Source of the DNA: Marinobacter sp. LV10R510-11A
GTDB lineage: Bacteria; Pseudomonadota; Gammaproteobacteria; Pseudomonadales; Oleiphilaceae
Assembly: GCF_900215155.1 (NCBI RefSeq)
Contig: NZ_LT907980.1
Location: forward strand, 3,534,001 to 3,598,000
DNA: 64,000 nucleotides
Direction of reading: 5' to 3'
Each line of letters begins with the position of its first letter. Within the stretch, counting starts at the first letter, position 1. Below, piece after piece: positions 8,872 through 17,574 of the stretch. A program made the translations under genes and the position numbers. The notes below the pieces were generated by a model. It worked only from the letters and a program-made list of their open reading frames with translations. It was not told where the DNA came from and did not search any database.

Positions 8872-9759
8872 TTAAGAGACAATCAGGTCGATGACCAGGC
8901 CCGTAAAAACGGCAAACCCCGCCCAGTTGTTGTTTAGGAATGCTTTAAAGCAACCGGCGCGCTCGCGATCTTTGGCCAAGTACTGTTGGTAGATAAACAG
9001 GCAGGCCATGGCAACCAAACCAAGGTAGTAGAAGGTACCCAGTTCACAGCGGTGGCCAATAATGATGAGGATGAGCACCACCATGGCTTGTAGTGCGCCA
9101 GTGATGGCTCGATCTGCATCGCCGAAGAGGATGGCTGTGGATTTAATGCCTACCTTTGCGTCGTCGTCTCGATCAACCATGGCATACAGAGTGTCGTAAG
9201 CCACGGTCCAGAGCACGTTGGCGGTGAATAATAGCCAAGTGATTTGGCTGAGTTCGCCGGCTTCGGCGGCCCATGCCATGGGGATGGCCCAGGAGAAGGC
9301 GGCACCTAGGAATAGTTGAGGCAGGTGGGTGTAGCGTTTGGTAAAGGGATAAATGAACGCCAGCACAGCACCGCCAAAGGACAGGTAGAGCGTAAGAGTG
9401 TTGGTAAATAGCACGACCATCAGAAAGGAAACCATACAAAGCCCACCAAACAGGGCGACTGCTTCCCAGGCCTTCACCCGACCGGTGGTCAGCGGGCGGT
9501 CTTTGGTGCGTTCTACGTGCTTGTCCCAATGCCTGTCGGCGAAGTCGTTAATGGCGCAACCGGCGGCGCGCATGAAGAAAACACCCAGAGTGAAGACAAT
9601 GATGTTGCCAATGCCTGGGCTGCCGTCACCTGCAAGCCAGAGAGCCCAGTAGGTAGGCCAGAGCAAGAGCAATGTGCCAATAGGGCGGTCGATGCGCAGC
9701 AGTTGTGCGTAATCAGTAAGTCGGCTCCGTATGTGGTCTGGCAAGGCAACAGGCAGCAT
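8872..9759 (-). CDS. ubiA: 4-hydroxybenzoate polyprenyltransferase
   Basis: A 295-aa polytopic inner-membrane enzyme that prenylates 4-hydroxybenzoate in ubiquinone synthesis. Both aspartate-rich motifs of the UbiA superfamily are visible: NDFADRHWDKHVERTKDRPL near residue 78 and YDTLYAMVDRDDD near residue 195, which bind the Mg-diphosphate of the polyprenyl donor. Eight or nine hydrophobic helices span the protein. It follows ubiC by 32 bp, which supplies its substrate, so the pair forms one pathway unit. Confidence 0.95.
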   Translation of the reverse strand: MLPVALPDHIRSRLTDYAQLLRIDRPIGTLLLLWPTYWALWLAGDGSPGIGNIIVFTLGVFFMRAAGCAINDFADRHWDKHVERTKDRPLTTGRVKAWEAVALFGGLCMVSFLMVVLFTNTLTLYLSFGGAVLAFIYPFTKRYTHLPQLFLGAAFSWAIPMAWAAEAGELSQITWLLFTANVLWTVAYDTLYAMVDRDDDAKVGIKSTAILFGDADRAITGALQAMVVLILIIIGHRCELGTFYYLGLVAMACLFIYQQYLAKDRERAGCFKAFLNNNWAGFAVFTGLVIDLIVS

Positions 9760-9791
9760 GGATCCATCCGTTTGGGGTATTTGGAAAGAAA

Positions 9792-10379
9792 TCAGTTTTT
9801 TTGGTAAAGAACCGGAAGCAGGTATTCACCCACCAGTAGAGCGCTCTTTTTGTTGCTAAACAAGGAGCGTCGTGCAATTTCAGGCACGCTGGCTTTCGAT
9901 GATTCACCGCGCGGGTGATTGCAAAGCCCGGTTTCAAGCGAGCCGCGCTGCCATCCTCGGCTACTGAACAGGAAGGCGCCCAAGGGTTTGCTGCCAAGAT
10001 GCAGAAGCCGCCGGCCTTCACCCGTTAGGCAGGCAAGGGGAATAACGGTGCGCGCGAGCACCCAGGGCTCGCCGTCGCCGCAAAGGCGTACTTCACGGAT
10101 CCATGCTTTTTGGCGCGGGGGGATTCTGAGGCGCCTGGCTTCTTCAAGGGTCGGCGCGGCAAACCCTTCCCGCTGGATCTCTACATGAAACGAGCTTGTG
10201 CACTGTTTTTGCAGCGCCCGTGTAAAGGAGCCTTCTACCTGCAGCCAGCAGCGGGCCTGGCCGTGAACATCCGGGTTGCGGAGGCCGGCCGCGGCAAGAG
10301 ATTGGTACCAGTCGGTTGGCGGGATGATCAGGCTGGGGTTATCTGCTCGGGTATCGATGTCAGAGACCTTTGACGGCAT
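9792..10379 (-). CDS. ubiC: Chorismate pyruvate-lyase
   Basis: A cytosolic enzyme of about 195 aa that splits chorismate into 4-hydroxybenzoate and pyruvate, the first committed step of ubiquinone synthesis. The family arginine lies in WIREVRLCGDGEPWVLART and the conserved glutamate in VPEIARRSLF near the C-terminus. The start at 10379 (MPSKVSDID) overlaps the end of hpt by 20 bp, and is preferred to a far upstream in-frame ATG at 10430 inside hpt. The overlap suggests translational coupling. ubiA follows directly. Confidence 0.9.
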   Translation of the reverse strand: MPSKVSDIDTRADNPSLIIPPTDWYQSLAAAGLRNPDVHGQARCWLQVEGSFTRALQKQCTSSFHVEIQREGFAAPTLEEARRLRIPPRQKAWIREVRLCGDGEPWVLARTVIPLACLTGEGRRLLHLGSKPLGAFLFSSRGWQRGSLETGLCNHPRGESSKASVPEIARRSLFSNKKSALLVGEYLLPVLYQKN

Positions 10380-10917
10380 AAATCCCGGGAGCGTTGCGCC
10401 AATAACCTTTGTAATCCATGCCGTAACCAAACAGGAAGCGGTCTTCTACATCCAAACCGGTAAAATCTGCCTTGAGATCCGGGTGGGCCTTGCGATCATG
10501 TTGTTTATCGACCAGCACGGCTGTCAGCACCTGTTTTGCACCATGGGCCCGGCAATAATCTGCGATAGCACACAGGGTTGTGCCTTCGTCAAGAATGTCT
10601 TCAATAATCAGCACGATGCGGTCTTTCATATCGGCGTCGGGTTGGAGCTTCCACTCAAGAATACCGCCAGTGGTTTCCTGCCGGTAGCGTGTTGCGTGAA
10701 GGTATTCTGCTTGCACCGGAAACGTGAGCCGGGGCAGAAGCTGGCCGGTAAAGATCAGTCCGCCGTTCATTACACAAAACAGCAGAGGGTTGCTGTCTTT
10801 AAGGCGGCCGGTAATGTCGGCGGCAAGCTTGCGAATGGCAGTCTGTACCTGTTGCTCATCAACCAGGCAATCAGCTTCGGCCATAACCTGATTCATTTCA
10901 GCGACGGTATCGGTCAT
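10360..10917 (-). CDS. hpt: Hypoxanthine-guanine phosphoribosyltransferase
   Basis: A 185-aa purine-salvage enzyme that transfers phosphoribosyl from PRPP to hypoxanthine or guanine. The PRPP-binding loop is clear as VLIIEDILDEGTT near residue 101, and the flexible-loop/PPi region (CVMNGGLIF) lies near residue 48. The C-terminal base-binding aspartate region (FLFGYGMDYKGYWRN) is intact. It heads a leftward run hpt-ubiC-ubiA and is divergent from rubredoxin across 268 bp. Confidence 0.9.
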   Translation of the reverse strand: MTDTVAEMNQVMAEADCLVDEQQVQTAIRKLAADITGRLKDSNPLLFCVMNGGLIFTGQLLPRLTFPVQAEYLHATRYRQETTGGILEWKLQPDADMKDRIVLIIEDILDEGTTLCAIADYCRAHGAKQVLTAVLVDKQHDRKAHPDLKADFTGLDVEDRFLFGYGMDYKGYWRNAPGIYAVKGL

Positions 10918-11185
10918 AACGGTCGGTCCTGTCGTAAAAGCGGCGATTATACCGGAGAGCGCTGGCGGAGGGGAGGGGGTGCATCACCTACAATTGGCAG
11001 AAAAACTTAGGCAAGGCGTCTGCACCGGCATTGGTCAATCCCTATGTGCCGGGTATCATTGCGCTGCAACGCTCGCAAATGAGCCGCATGGCAGATTATA
11101 AGGTTTGTCGATGCAAAAAGTACTTGTTGAGGTATTGTTAGACAATTAACATTGCGGCCACAAATGTGTGGTGGAGAGATCGTTT
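10918..11185. other. Divergent intergenic region between hpt and rubredoxin
   Basis: This 268-bp spacer must hold promoters for both hpt (leftward) and the rubredoxin operon (rightward). A short inverted repeat, ATTGT-TAG-ACAAT at 11134-11146, lies 40 bp before the rubredoxin start and could be an operator, but it is too short to be sure. No small ORF or RNA gene is evident. Confidence 0.35.
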
Positions 11186-11353
11186 ATGAAGAAGTGGCAG
11201 TGCGTGGTATGTGGCTTGGTTTACGATGAAGCGGAAGGCTGGCCAGAGGATGGTATTGAGCCAGGTACTGAATGGGACGATGTACCCGAGGACTGGGTCT
11301 GCCCCGACTGTGGTGTGGGCAAGGAAGATTTTGAAATGATCGAAATCAGCTAA
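11186..11353 (+). CDS. rubA: Rubredoxin
   Basis: A 55-aa one-electron carrier with a single iron held by four cysteines: C6-V-V-C9 and C39-P-D-C42. The sequence [18 protein letters not shown] is the AlkG2/RubA type used with alkane hydroxylases. ATG 11186 is chosen because GGAGAG lies at 11173-11178; the frame opens earlier at 11168, but that adds residues atypical of the family. The reductase gene follows 19 bp downstream, so electrons would flow NAD(P)H to reductase to rubredoxin. No alkane hydroxylase is in the window, so the final acceptor is not shown. Confidence 0.96.
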   Translation: MKKWQCVVCGLVYDEAEGWPEDGIEPGTEWDDVPEDWVCPDCGVGKEDFEMIEIS

Positions 11354-11372
11354 ACCCGAACGGAGCATGGTT

Positions 11373-12527
11373 ATGACAGAGCAGACCCCCATCGTTATTG
11401 TCGGAACAGGTTTGGCGGGCTATTCCCTGGCACGGGAAATCCGTAAGCGGGATAAGGAAGCCCGGATTGTCATGGTGACCGCGGATGATGGCGTTAGCTA
11501 CTCCAAGCCCATGCTGTCTACGGGTTTCACCAAAGGCAAGGATGCGGAAGGCCTGGCCCAAGCGGCTACTGAAGCCATGGCAGAGCAACTGAACCTGGAG
11601 TTACGCACTTATACAACGGTGACCGGTATAGACACGGCCGGCCACAGGTTATTGCTGGGTGACCATAGTCTGTCCTACAGCAAACTGGTGCTTGCCTGGG
11701 GCGCGGATGTCGTTCGCCTGACCATACCGGGCGATGGCCAGGAGTGGGTCTTTCCTATTAACGATCTGGGGGATTACCGAGCGTTTCGCAAGGCGCTGAA
11801 GCCGGGAAGTCGTGTGGCTATTATGGGAGCTGGGCTGATTGGTTGTGAGTTTGCGAACGACCTGCGTAACGGCGATTACGAGGTGGAGGTTATTGCCCCA
11901 TCTGACGCCGTGATGCCGAGCCTGCTGCCACCAGTCGCCGCCAATGCTGTGCAGGCAGAGCTGGAATCACTGGGTGTGCGCTTTCATCTGGAAACCGTGG
12001 TTGAGCGAATTGAGCCAGCAGACGCTGGCGTAACGCTATTCTTGGCCAATGGTGAAAAACTGAAGGCGGATATTGTGGTTTCCGCTGTGGGTCTGCGGCC
12101 GCGCACGGAACTGGCTCGCGCGGCAGATCTTGATGTAGGCCGGGGCATCACGGTCAACCGGGCACTCGAAACATCGGCGCAGGATGTCTATGCGCTAGGT
12201 GATTGTGCCGAGGTGGATGGCCATGTACTGCTTTATGTTTTGCCTTTGATGGCCTGCTCTCGTGCTCTGGCGAAAACCCTTACGGGTGAGCGCACAGAAG
12301 TGAGCTACGGCACTATGCCAGTGATGATTAAAACACCCTGCTGCCCGGCTGCTGTTTGTCCGCCTCCACCCGATGCTCAGGGGAGCTGGGAAACTGAGCA
12401 GGATGGCTCCCATGTAAAAACCCTGTTCAAAAACGCGGATGGCGATGTGTTGGGTTTTGCGGTTACCGGCCGGTTTGCAATAGAAAAGCAGGCACTGTCC
12501 AAAGTCGTACCGCCTATTCACTCTTGA
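11373..12527 (+). CDS. Rubredoxin reductase (FAD/NAD-dependent)
   Basis: About 384 aa of the pyridine nucleotide-disulfide oxidoreductase family. The FAD motif is VIVGTGLAGYSLA at the N-terminus, the NAD motif IMGAGLIGCEFA lies near residue 150, and the second FAD motif VYALGDCAEV lies near residue 270. The protein should reduce the adjacent rubredoxin. ATG 11373 is preferred to ATG 11367 because GGAG at 11362-11365 gives a 7-nt spacer. A proline-rich CCPAAVCPPPPD stretch near residue 330 is characteristic of the Pseudomonas/Marinobacter enzymes. It probably forms an operon with rubA. Confidence 0.92.
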   Translation: MTEQTPIVIVGTGLAGYSLAREIRKRDKEARIVMVTADDGVSYSKPMLSTGFTKGKDAEGLAQAATEAMAEQLNLELRTYTTVTGIDTAGHRLLLGDHSLSYSKLVLAWGADVVRLTIPGDGQEWVFPINDLGDYRAFRKALKPGSRVAIMGAGLIGCEFANDLRNGDYEVEVIAPSDAVMPSLLPPVAANAVQAELESLGVRFHLETVVERIEPADAGVTLFLANGEKLKADIVVSAVGLRPRTELARAADLDVGRGITVNRALETSAQDVYALGDCAEVDGHVLLYVLPLMACSRALAKTLTGERTEVSYGTMPVMIKTPCCPAAVCPPPPDAQGSWETEQDGSHVKTLFKNADGDVLGFAVTGRFAIEKQALSKVVPPIHS

Positions 12528-12619
12528 ATACCCTGCCTCCTAAAGGCACATTTCGTTGCGAAAACTCCCCGCTTGAGGTAGAAACTACTTCGCGAGCTAA
12601 CGAATCAACAGGAGCAGGC

Positions 12620-13474
12620 ATGCTTGAGATTACAAAAAAATTGGTGGAACTGCTGTATTTGACTCCCGCTGGCGAGGATCACTATCGGGGCGACAGTCAG
12701 GATCTCGGGTTTCCCCACGTATTTGGAGGACAGGTCCTTGGGCAGGCGCTGATGGCTGCCAGCCACACCGTTGAAGGCCGCCTCTGCCACTCTATGCATG
12801 CCTATTTTCTGCGCCCGGGCAACAAGCATATGCCTATCGATTACGAGGTTCAGCGGGTGCGTGATGGGCGCAGCTTTGCGGTTCGGCGGGTTATTGCTCG
12901 CCAAGATGGTAAGGAAATTCTGACCGGCTCTATGTCGTTTCATGCCGCTGAGGAGGGTTTCGAGCATCAGGCTGAGATGCCCGATGCACCAAGCCCTGAA
13001 ACCCTGCGCTCTGAGCAGGAGTGGGGCAAGATGATGGCATCCCAGGCGCCAGAGCATTTACGGGAAATCATGACTCGCGACCGGCCTATCGAGATCCGCC
13101 CGGTGAATCCAGTAAACCCGTTTCAGCCGGAAAAGCGCCCACCACACAAGCAGAGCTGGATTCGTGCTTTGGGCCCGCTGCCTGATGACCCGGTTCTACA
13201 CCGCTGCTTGCTTACCTACGCATCAGACTTCTCGTTTTTGGGGACATCTCTTAAACCCCACGGTGTAACTTTTATGAATAAGGATCTGCAGATCGCAAGC
13301 CTGGATCATGCGATTTGGTTCCATCGGAATTTCCGCATGGAGGACTGGCTGCTTTACGACAAAGACAGCCCAAGTGCTTCCTCTGGCCGCGGCTTTAACC
13401 GCGGTAACTTTTTTACTCAGAGTGGGGTTCTTGTAGCTTCTACAACCCAGGAGGCGTTGATTCGTCAGCGCTGA
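12620..13474 (+). CDS. tesB: Acyl-CoA thioesterase II
   Basis: About 284 aa forming a tandem double-hotdog enzyme that hydrolyses medium- and long-chain acyl-CoA. Family hallmarks are VFGGQVLGQALMAA near residue 38, SMHAYFLRPG, and the C-terminal LDHAIWFHRNFRMEDWLLY, with the catalytic Asp of LDHA. The start MLEITKKLVELL (12620) has AGGAGC 8-10 nt upstream. The frame also opens at 12524, overlapping the reductase stop, but those 32 residues look unlike the family. It may belong with the preceding redox genes in fatty acid or alkane metabolism. Confidence 0.92.
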   Translation: MLEITKKLVELLYLTPAGEDHYRGDSQDLGFPHVFGGQVLGQALMAASHTVEGRLCHSMHAYFLRPGNKHMPIDYEVQRVRDGRSFAVRRVIARQDGKEILTGSMSFHAAEEGFEHQAEMPDAPSPETLRSEQEWGKMMASQAPEHLREIMTRDRPIEIRPVNPVNPFQPEKRPPHKQSWIRALGPLPDDPVLHRCLLTYASDFSFLGTSLKPHGVTFMNKDLQIASLDHAIWFHRNFRMEDWLLYDKDSPSASSGRGFNRGNFFTQSGVLVASTTQEALIRQR

Positions 13475-13480
13475 TACGAA

Positions 13481-14659
13481 TTACCCGGGTGCGTGCTGGG
13501 GGGTGGCAATTTCTCGCCTCTCGGCGAGCCAGCTAAGCATGTGTTCAAGCGGCAGAGGCCGGCTCAGCAGGTAGCCCTGAATCATATCGCACCCCATCCC
13601 TTTGAGTAGGTTCGCAGTAGCCTCGTCTTCCACCCCCTCGGCGACAACCTGGTAGCCGAGGCTGTGACACATATCTATGGTGGTCTGCACAATAACTCGG
13701 TCTTCCTCTTCGGTGGCTAGGTCCGTGATAAGCGAACGGTCGATTTTGATTTCGCTGGCGGGCAGCTGCTTGATATAGGAAAGCGACGAGTAACCCGACC
13801 CGAAATCGTCAATAGACACCGGAATGCCCGCGTTTGCCAGTGAGTTAAGCGTTTTCAGAGCATTGACTGGGTCCTGCATCATCGACGTTTCGGTCACTTC
13901 AAAGATGATAGCGCCTTCATGCCGAGGGTGAGCACTCATCAGCCGTTTAACGAAAAGCGGGAAATCCGGCTCTCTGAGGTTGTTGGGCGAGATATTCACT
14001 GAGAGATCAAGGTGATGGCCGTTCTCGAGAAGACGGTTGCGGAGTTGCAGAGATTGCTCCAGCACCCAGCGGGTCAGTGGTTTGATTAGTCCTGTTTGCT
14101 CAGCGAGCATGATAATTTCATCTGCTTGAACGGGCTGCTCTCTGCCTGGCCATCGAATGAGAGCCTCTAAACCAGTAATTCGCCCCGTTCTTAAATCCAG
14201 TTTTGGCTGCAAGTAGAGCGCTAACTCGTCATTTGCAAGTGCCTGCTGCAGCTCTGAAACCATCGTAAGTTTGCCAGCGCTGTATGAGTCCCTAGATGGC
14301 TTGTAGTAAGCAATTCCGCGCTCATGGGCTCGGTCCGAGCTTTCTGCTATAGAGGCTCTGCGGATCAGTGAGATGGCATCTGTGCCATGAATCGGTGAGA
14401 CGGCAACGCCAAGCTGGGCGTTTAGCGGGATTTGCATGCCAAGATAATCAACTGGGCTGCGGATAGCTTCCAGGGCACGTATCGCAGACCTAGGTGCGTT
14501 TTCTGAAATGCTTGCATCCACCACGCAGGCAAAGGTCTCTGGGTCGAGAGAGGCTACGAAGAAGTTGCATCCATTATGTTGCCCCTGAGAAAGGATGCCT
14601 GGAAGCTCGCGAATGGCGGCGTTCAGGTTCTTTGAGGTCAGCTCCAGTATGCGGTGCAT
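13481..14659 (-). CDS. EAL-domain c-di-GMP phosphodiesterase, 3' part of a frame-disrupted gene
   Basis: The 392-aa reading frame holds a degenerate GGDEF half (the expected GGDEF site reads SLDPETFACVV) and a complete EAL domain from about residue 130. EAL catalytic features are all present: GLEALIRW, NISPNN, FEVTETSM, IDDFGSGYSSL, EIKIDRSLI, VVAEGVED and IQGYLLSRPL. It should therefore be able to hydrolyse c-di-GMP if made. Its N-terminus continues the GGDEF domain begun in the upstream frame (14574-15959), so both were one gene originally. A TGA occurs in this frame 9 nt before ATG 14659. Translation from that ATG would give a soluble protein lacking the sensor. Confidence 0.7.
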   Translation of the reverse strand: MHRILELTSKNLNAAIRELPGILSQGQHNGCNFFVASLDPETFACVVDASISENAPRSAIRALEAIRSPVDYLGMQIPLNAQLGVAVSPIHGTDAISLIRRASIAESSDRAHERGIAYYKPSRDSYSAGKLTMVSELQQALANDELALYLQPKLDLRTGRITGLEALIRWPGREQPVQADEIIMLAEQTGLIKPLTRWVLEQSLQLRNRLLENGHHLDLSVNISPNNLREPDFPLFVKRLMSAHPRHEGAIIFEVTETSMMQDPVNALKTLNSLANAGIPVSIDDFGSGYSSLSYIKQLPASEIKIDRSLITDLATEEEDRVIVQTTIDMCHSLGYQVVAEGVEDEATANLLKGMGCDMIQGYLLSRPLPLEHMLSWLAERREIATPQHAPG

Positions 14660-15959
14660 GGCGAATCAGGTCGTTCACGTGCATTTCAAAGTTGGTGCGG
14701 TTGGGCAGCCCCGTAAGCGGGTTATGCAGAGAATTCTCAATCAACTTGAGTTCGGCTGAGCGCCTGGCAGCCATGGCTGCTAGCTCCGCCTCACGGGCCT
14801 CCACCTTGTCTTGACGCTCCTGATATAGCCTCGCCGCCAGAGCCAGGGTAAGTAAGATCGCCTCAAACGAAGACCCGATCTCCATGCCGTAGGTGGTTAT
14901 GAAATTGTTTGGCAGTAATCCGTACTTGTTGGCTGCGGTAATGGCGCTGCCAAGGGATAACGCACCCCATGCCAAGGTGTAGTACCCAGCCTGGGGGTTG
15001 CCTCGTGCCCACTGCAGCGGGCCGATCAGAGTAAGCAACAAGGTGCTCGGAATGGCGAGAGCGACCGCTAGCCGGATGGCGCTGCTGTAGTCGAGGAAGC
15101 CGATGATTACTATCATGGCCGCGTTCATGGCCGCGAAGCCAAGTACTATACGGTTGAGGGCCGGCTCGGTTTGTTTGAGCCTGAGAAAGGAGCGCGAGAA
15201 CAGTAGGGTAAACATAACGGCGAAAGGCACGGTGAGCCGTGCCGCCCAGCTATGCAACTCAGGACTTCCTGGCCAGATCAGCTGAAATGCAGTGCCGTTC
15301 AGATTGCCAACCAATAAAAGGTAACCCAGCGTCGAGAGTACGTATAGGAGATAGACCTGCTCGCGGAGAGCGATAAAAACACACAGATTAAAAAAGATAA
15401 CGCTGATTAAAATGCCGTAATAGATGGCATGAAGTTGTTCTTCGACGGATGCGTGCTCAAAAAATGTCTGAGTGTTCCAAAGCGCCATAGGCACCTGCAA
15501 GGTGCCTTGGGTGTGAATTTCCAGAAGAATCTGCCGGTCAGCTCTGGCGTTCGCGCTGAACGGGAACAGAAAATGGCGGTTAAGAATCGGGCGTTGGGCA
15601 AACGGGTAGCGATCCCCGGTCGTGATTGTCTCGGTAACCTCCCCGTTTTCAGTAAGATAAAACGCGATGTGATCCAGGTGGGCGTAGGCAACTTCAAGCA
15701 TGTCAATCTTGCTGTTGGCGGGAGCGTCGAAACGGAACCAGACAGTATCCTGGGTGTAGCCAAAGTTCGGGCTGCTGTTCTCCAGAGGCTGCCAGTCACC
15801 GGAGTTTGAAGCTTCGTTCAGAGAGAGCTGAGTGCCAGGCGCCAGGCGTAAGAACTCGACACTAGGAAAGCGCAACGACTCAGCACCCTGACAGGTAAAC
15901 GCCAAGGGCAGAAGCAATATCAGCACTGTTAGAACGCGAGACCATTGGAGCCTTGTCAC
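14574..15959 (-). CDS. 7TM-DISM sensor with start of GGDEF domain, 5' part of a frame-disrupted gene
   Basis: 461 codons. A signal peptide (residues 1-26) precedes a periplasmic 7TMR-DISM extracellular domain (about 30-155, with DTVWFRF), seven transmembrane helices (about 180-385) and a short coiled coil (RQDKVEAREAELAAMAARR). A GGDEF domain opens with NPLTGLPNRTNFEMHVNDL and then runs out of frame into about 20 unrelated residues before the stop at 14574. The domain continues in another frame (13481-14659), so an indel lies within 14574-14667. This could be a real inactivating mutation, a phase-variable site or a sequence error. The architecture is a membrane sensor feeding a GGDEF-EAL output. 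Confidence 0.7.
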   Translation of the reverse strand: MTRLQWSRVLTVLILLLPLAFTCQGAESLRFPSVEFLRLAPGTQLSLNEASNSGDWQPLENSSPNFGYTQDTVWFRFDAPANSKIDMLEVAYAHLDHIAFYLTENGEVTETITTGDRYPFAQRPILNRHFLFPFSANARADRQILLEIHTQGTLQVPMALWNTQTFFEHASVEEQLHAIYYGILISVIFFNLCVFIALREQVYLLYVLSTLGYLLLVGNLNGTAFQLIWPGSPELHSWAARLTVPFAVMFTLLFSRSFLRLKQTEPALNRIVLGFAAMNAAMIVIIGFLDYSSAIRLAVALAIPSTLLLTLIGPLQWARGNPQAGYYTLAWGALSLGSAITAANKYGLLPNNFITTYGMEIGSSFEAILLTLALAARLYQERQDKVEAREAELAAMAARRSAELKLIENSLHNPLTGLPNRTNFEMHVNDLIRHAPHTGADLKEPERRHSRASRHPFSGAT

Positions 15960-16028
15960 GATTCCCCGCTTATAATCATTATTGTCTGACGCAGTATGGT
16001 GCGTAGTTAATTACGACTCAAGCTGCAC

Positions 16029-16481
16029 TCAGGTCAATGCCGCAGTTATCCATTCCCGCGCCCAAGGCAAAGCTTCATTTTCAGGCTCCAGGGTTTCCAG
16101 CGCATCAATGCGCAAGGTTTTCCCAACTTTACGGGCGGAGGTTTCATGAAGCGCTTCTTCCATAAGCTCGCCGGCACCGCAAAAAGTATCTCCGTAGGAA
16201 CTGTCCCCTAGAACAATAACGCCAAAAGGCCGGCCCGCTTGCTGTGGTAGCTGCTCGCGCAAAGCGATATAAAAAGGCAGCAGGTTGGAGGGAACCTCCC
16301 CTTGGCCAGTTGTTGATGTGCAGACCAGCAATGGCGCCGCGTCGGACGTAATATCGTCAAGCACCGGGTTCTCCAGAACGGATACTGAGTAGCCTTCCGT
16401 ATCCAGCGCCTGCTTGATAGCTTTGGCGGTCATAAGCGCGCCACCGTATACGCTGCCTACCAGAATTCGAATGTGAGTCAT
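16029..16481 (-). CDS. Flavodoxin (MioC-like)
   Basis: A 150-aa FMN-binding electron carrier. The phosphate-binding loop of flavodoxins is represented by LVGSVYGGALMTA at the N-terminus, and FMN-ring loops by TSTTGQGEVPSN (about residue 56) and LGDSSYGDTFCGAG (about residue 92). The expected T/S of the P-loop is S9. MioC-type flavodoxins serve biotin synthase and similar enzymes; the partner here is unknown. An IS30 element ends 19 bp upstream of the start codon, so the gene has been separated from its original promoter, though AGG lies in the remaining 19 bp. Confidence 0.85.
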   Translation of the reverse strand: MTHIRILVGSVYGGALMTAKAIKQALDTEGYSVSVLENPVLDDITSDAAPLLVCTSTTGQGEVPSNLLPFYIALREQLPQQAGRPFGVIVLGDSSYGDTFCGAGELMEEALHETSARKVGKTLRIDALETLEPENEALPWAREWITAALT

Positions 16482-16500
16482 GAAGTTACCTGTTTACTCC

Positions 16501-16525
16501 TGGATTCAAGTAATAAGTGCAGCAC
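16501..16525 (+). repeat. IS30 terminal inverted repeat, left
   Basis: 25-bp end with outer TGGATTCA and inner AATAAGTGCAGCAC. It matches the right end at 22 of 25 positions when reverse complemented and contains the transposase stop codon (16506-16508). Confidence 0.85.
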
Positions 16526-17498
16526 CGCTCGTATCCAAGCCTCCTGAGTATTCGCCCCAGAAAACTTCTGCCGGTGTGCGATAACCCAGCCGTTTTCGTG
16601 GTCGGTTATTCAGTCTGTTCACCGCTTGCCTGGTTGCCTTTCTGGACACCTTGGCGAAGTCAGTGCCTTTCGGAAAGTATTGCCTCAATAGGCCATTCGT
16701 ATTCTCGTTGGAGCCACGCTGACTGGACCGGTAAGGGTCACAGAAATACGACGTCAGCGACAACGCTTTGCTAAATGTTTGGTGGTCCGAAAATTCAGAA
16801 CCGTTGTCCAGTGTCATCGTCTGTACGGCCCCTCTGATCGGCCTTAACTCACGGATGATGACATCTGTAACTAAGTGGGCTTTCAGCTTCGGCACACAGC
16901 CTGCGAGCAGGTAGCCGGACCGTCTTTCAACCAGAGTGACCGCGCCTGAATTCTTATGCCCGTGAAGGATTGTATCTCCTTCCCAGTGGCCTATATGCAG
17001 GCGATCATCGACGGCTTTAGGGCGGCACTCAATGCCTACGCGATTCGGGATCTTGCCTAACCCGGCTCGCTTGGCAAGATGGCGCTGATAACGTCTCTGG
17101 TAAGGCAAGCGACAATACCTCCAGAGGTCGCCACCTGCTATTTTGTCCCGGTAAATCAGATTGTAAATCCACTGATGGCTGACTTGGATACTGCCAACTC
17201 GCCTCATAAAACCGGCTATCTGATCAGGACTCCATTCACTCTGAATCTGCTTGGCCACCCAATCTATCAATGAGGGCGCTCGTTTATGAGATTTGCGAGC
17301 TCCTTTGCGCCGATGTATGGACAAACGACTGGCTTCCATCGGCTCGTATTCAGTCAGGCTTCGATTACGACGTAGCTCCCGACTGATGGTCGAGCTGTGG
17401 CAGTTGATCTCCCGGGCTATTTTCCGCTGGCTCCAGCCTACTCTCAAGAAGGCCGAAATCTGGTATCGTTGTGCCTGGGTCAGTTGTCGGTATCCCAT
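16506..17498 (-). CDS. IS30-family transposase
   Basis: About 330 aa. An N-terminal helix-turn-helix (YRQLTQAQRYQISAF...WSQRKIAREINCHSST) recognises the element ends. The catalytic DDE core is intact: first Asp in HWEGDTI, second in TLDNGSEF, and Glu in SNENTNGLLRQYFPKGTDF. There is no frameshift or internal stop, so the element may still move. The start at MGYRQLTQ (17498) matches the family; the open frame reaches 17573 close to the right repeat. Confidence 0.93.
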   Translation of the reverse strand: MGYRQLTQAQRYQISAFLRVGWSQRKIAREINCHSSTISRELRRNRSLTEYEPMEASRLSIHRRKGARKSHKRAPSLIDWVAKQIQSEWSPDQIAGFMRRVGSIQVSHQWIYNLIYRDKIAGGDLWRYCRLPYQRRYQRHLAKRAGLGKIPNRVGIECRPKAVDDRLHIGHWEGDTILHGHKNSGAVTLVERRSGYLLAGCVPKLKAHLVTDVIIRELRPIRGAVQTMTLDNGSEFSDHQTFSKALSLTSYFCDPYRSSQRGSNENTNGLLRQYFPKGTDFAKVSRKATRQAVNRLNNRPRKRLGYRTPAEVFWGEYSGGLDTSGAALIT

Positions 17499-17574
17499 GA
17501 TTCTCTTCACTTTGGTAGGTAAAGCGAATGAGGGTACCGGCAACGGCCCTCCTACCTCTACCTGTTCATCCAAA

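Noticed and set aside
10276..11010. Open frame of 244 codons on the + strand opposite hpt and ubiC
   Set aside because: Antisense to two clear enzymes; no family features or ribosome-binding site.
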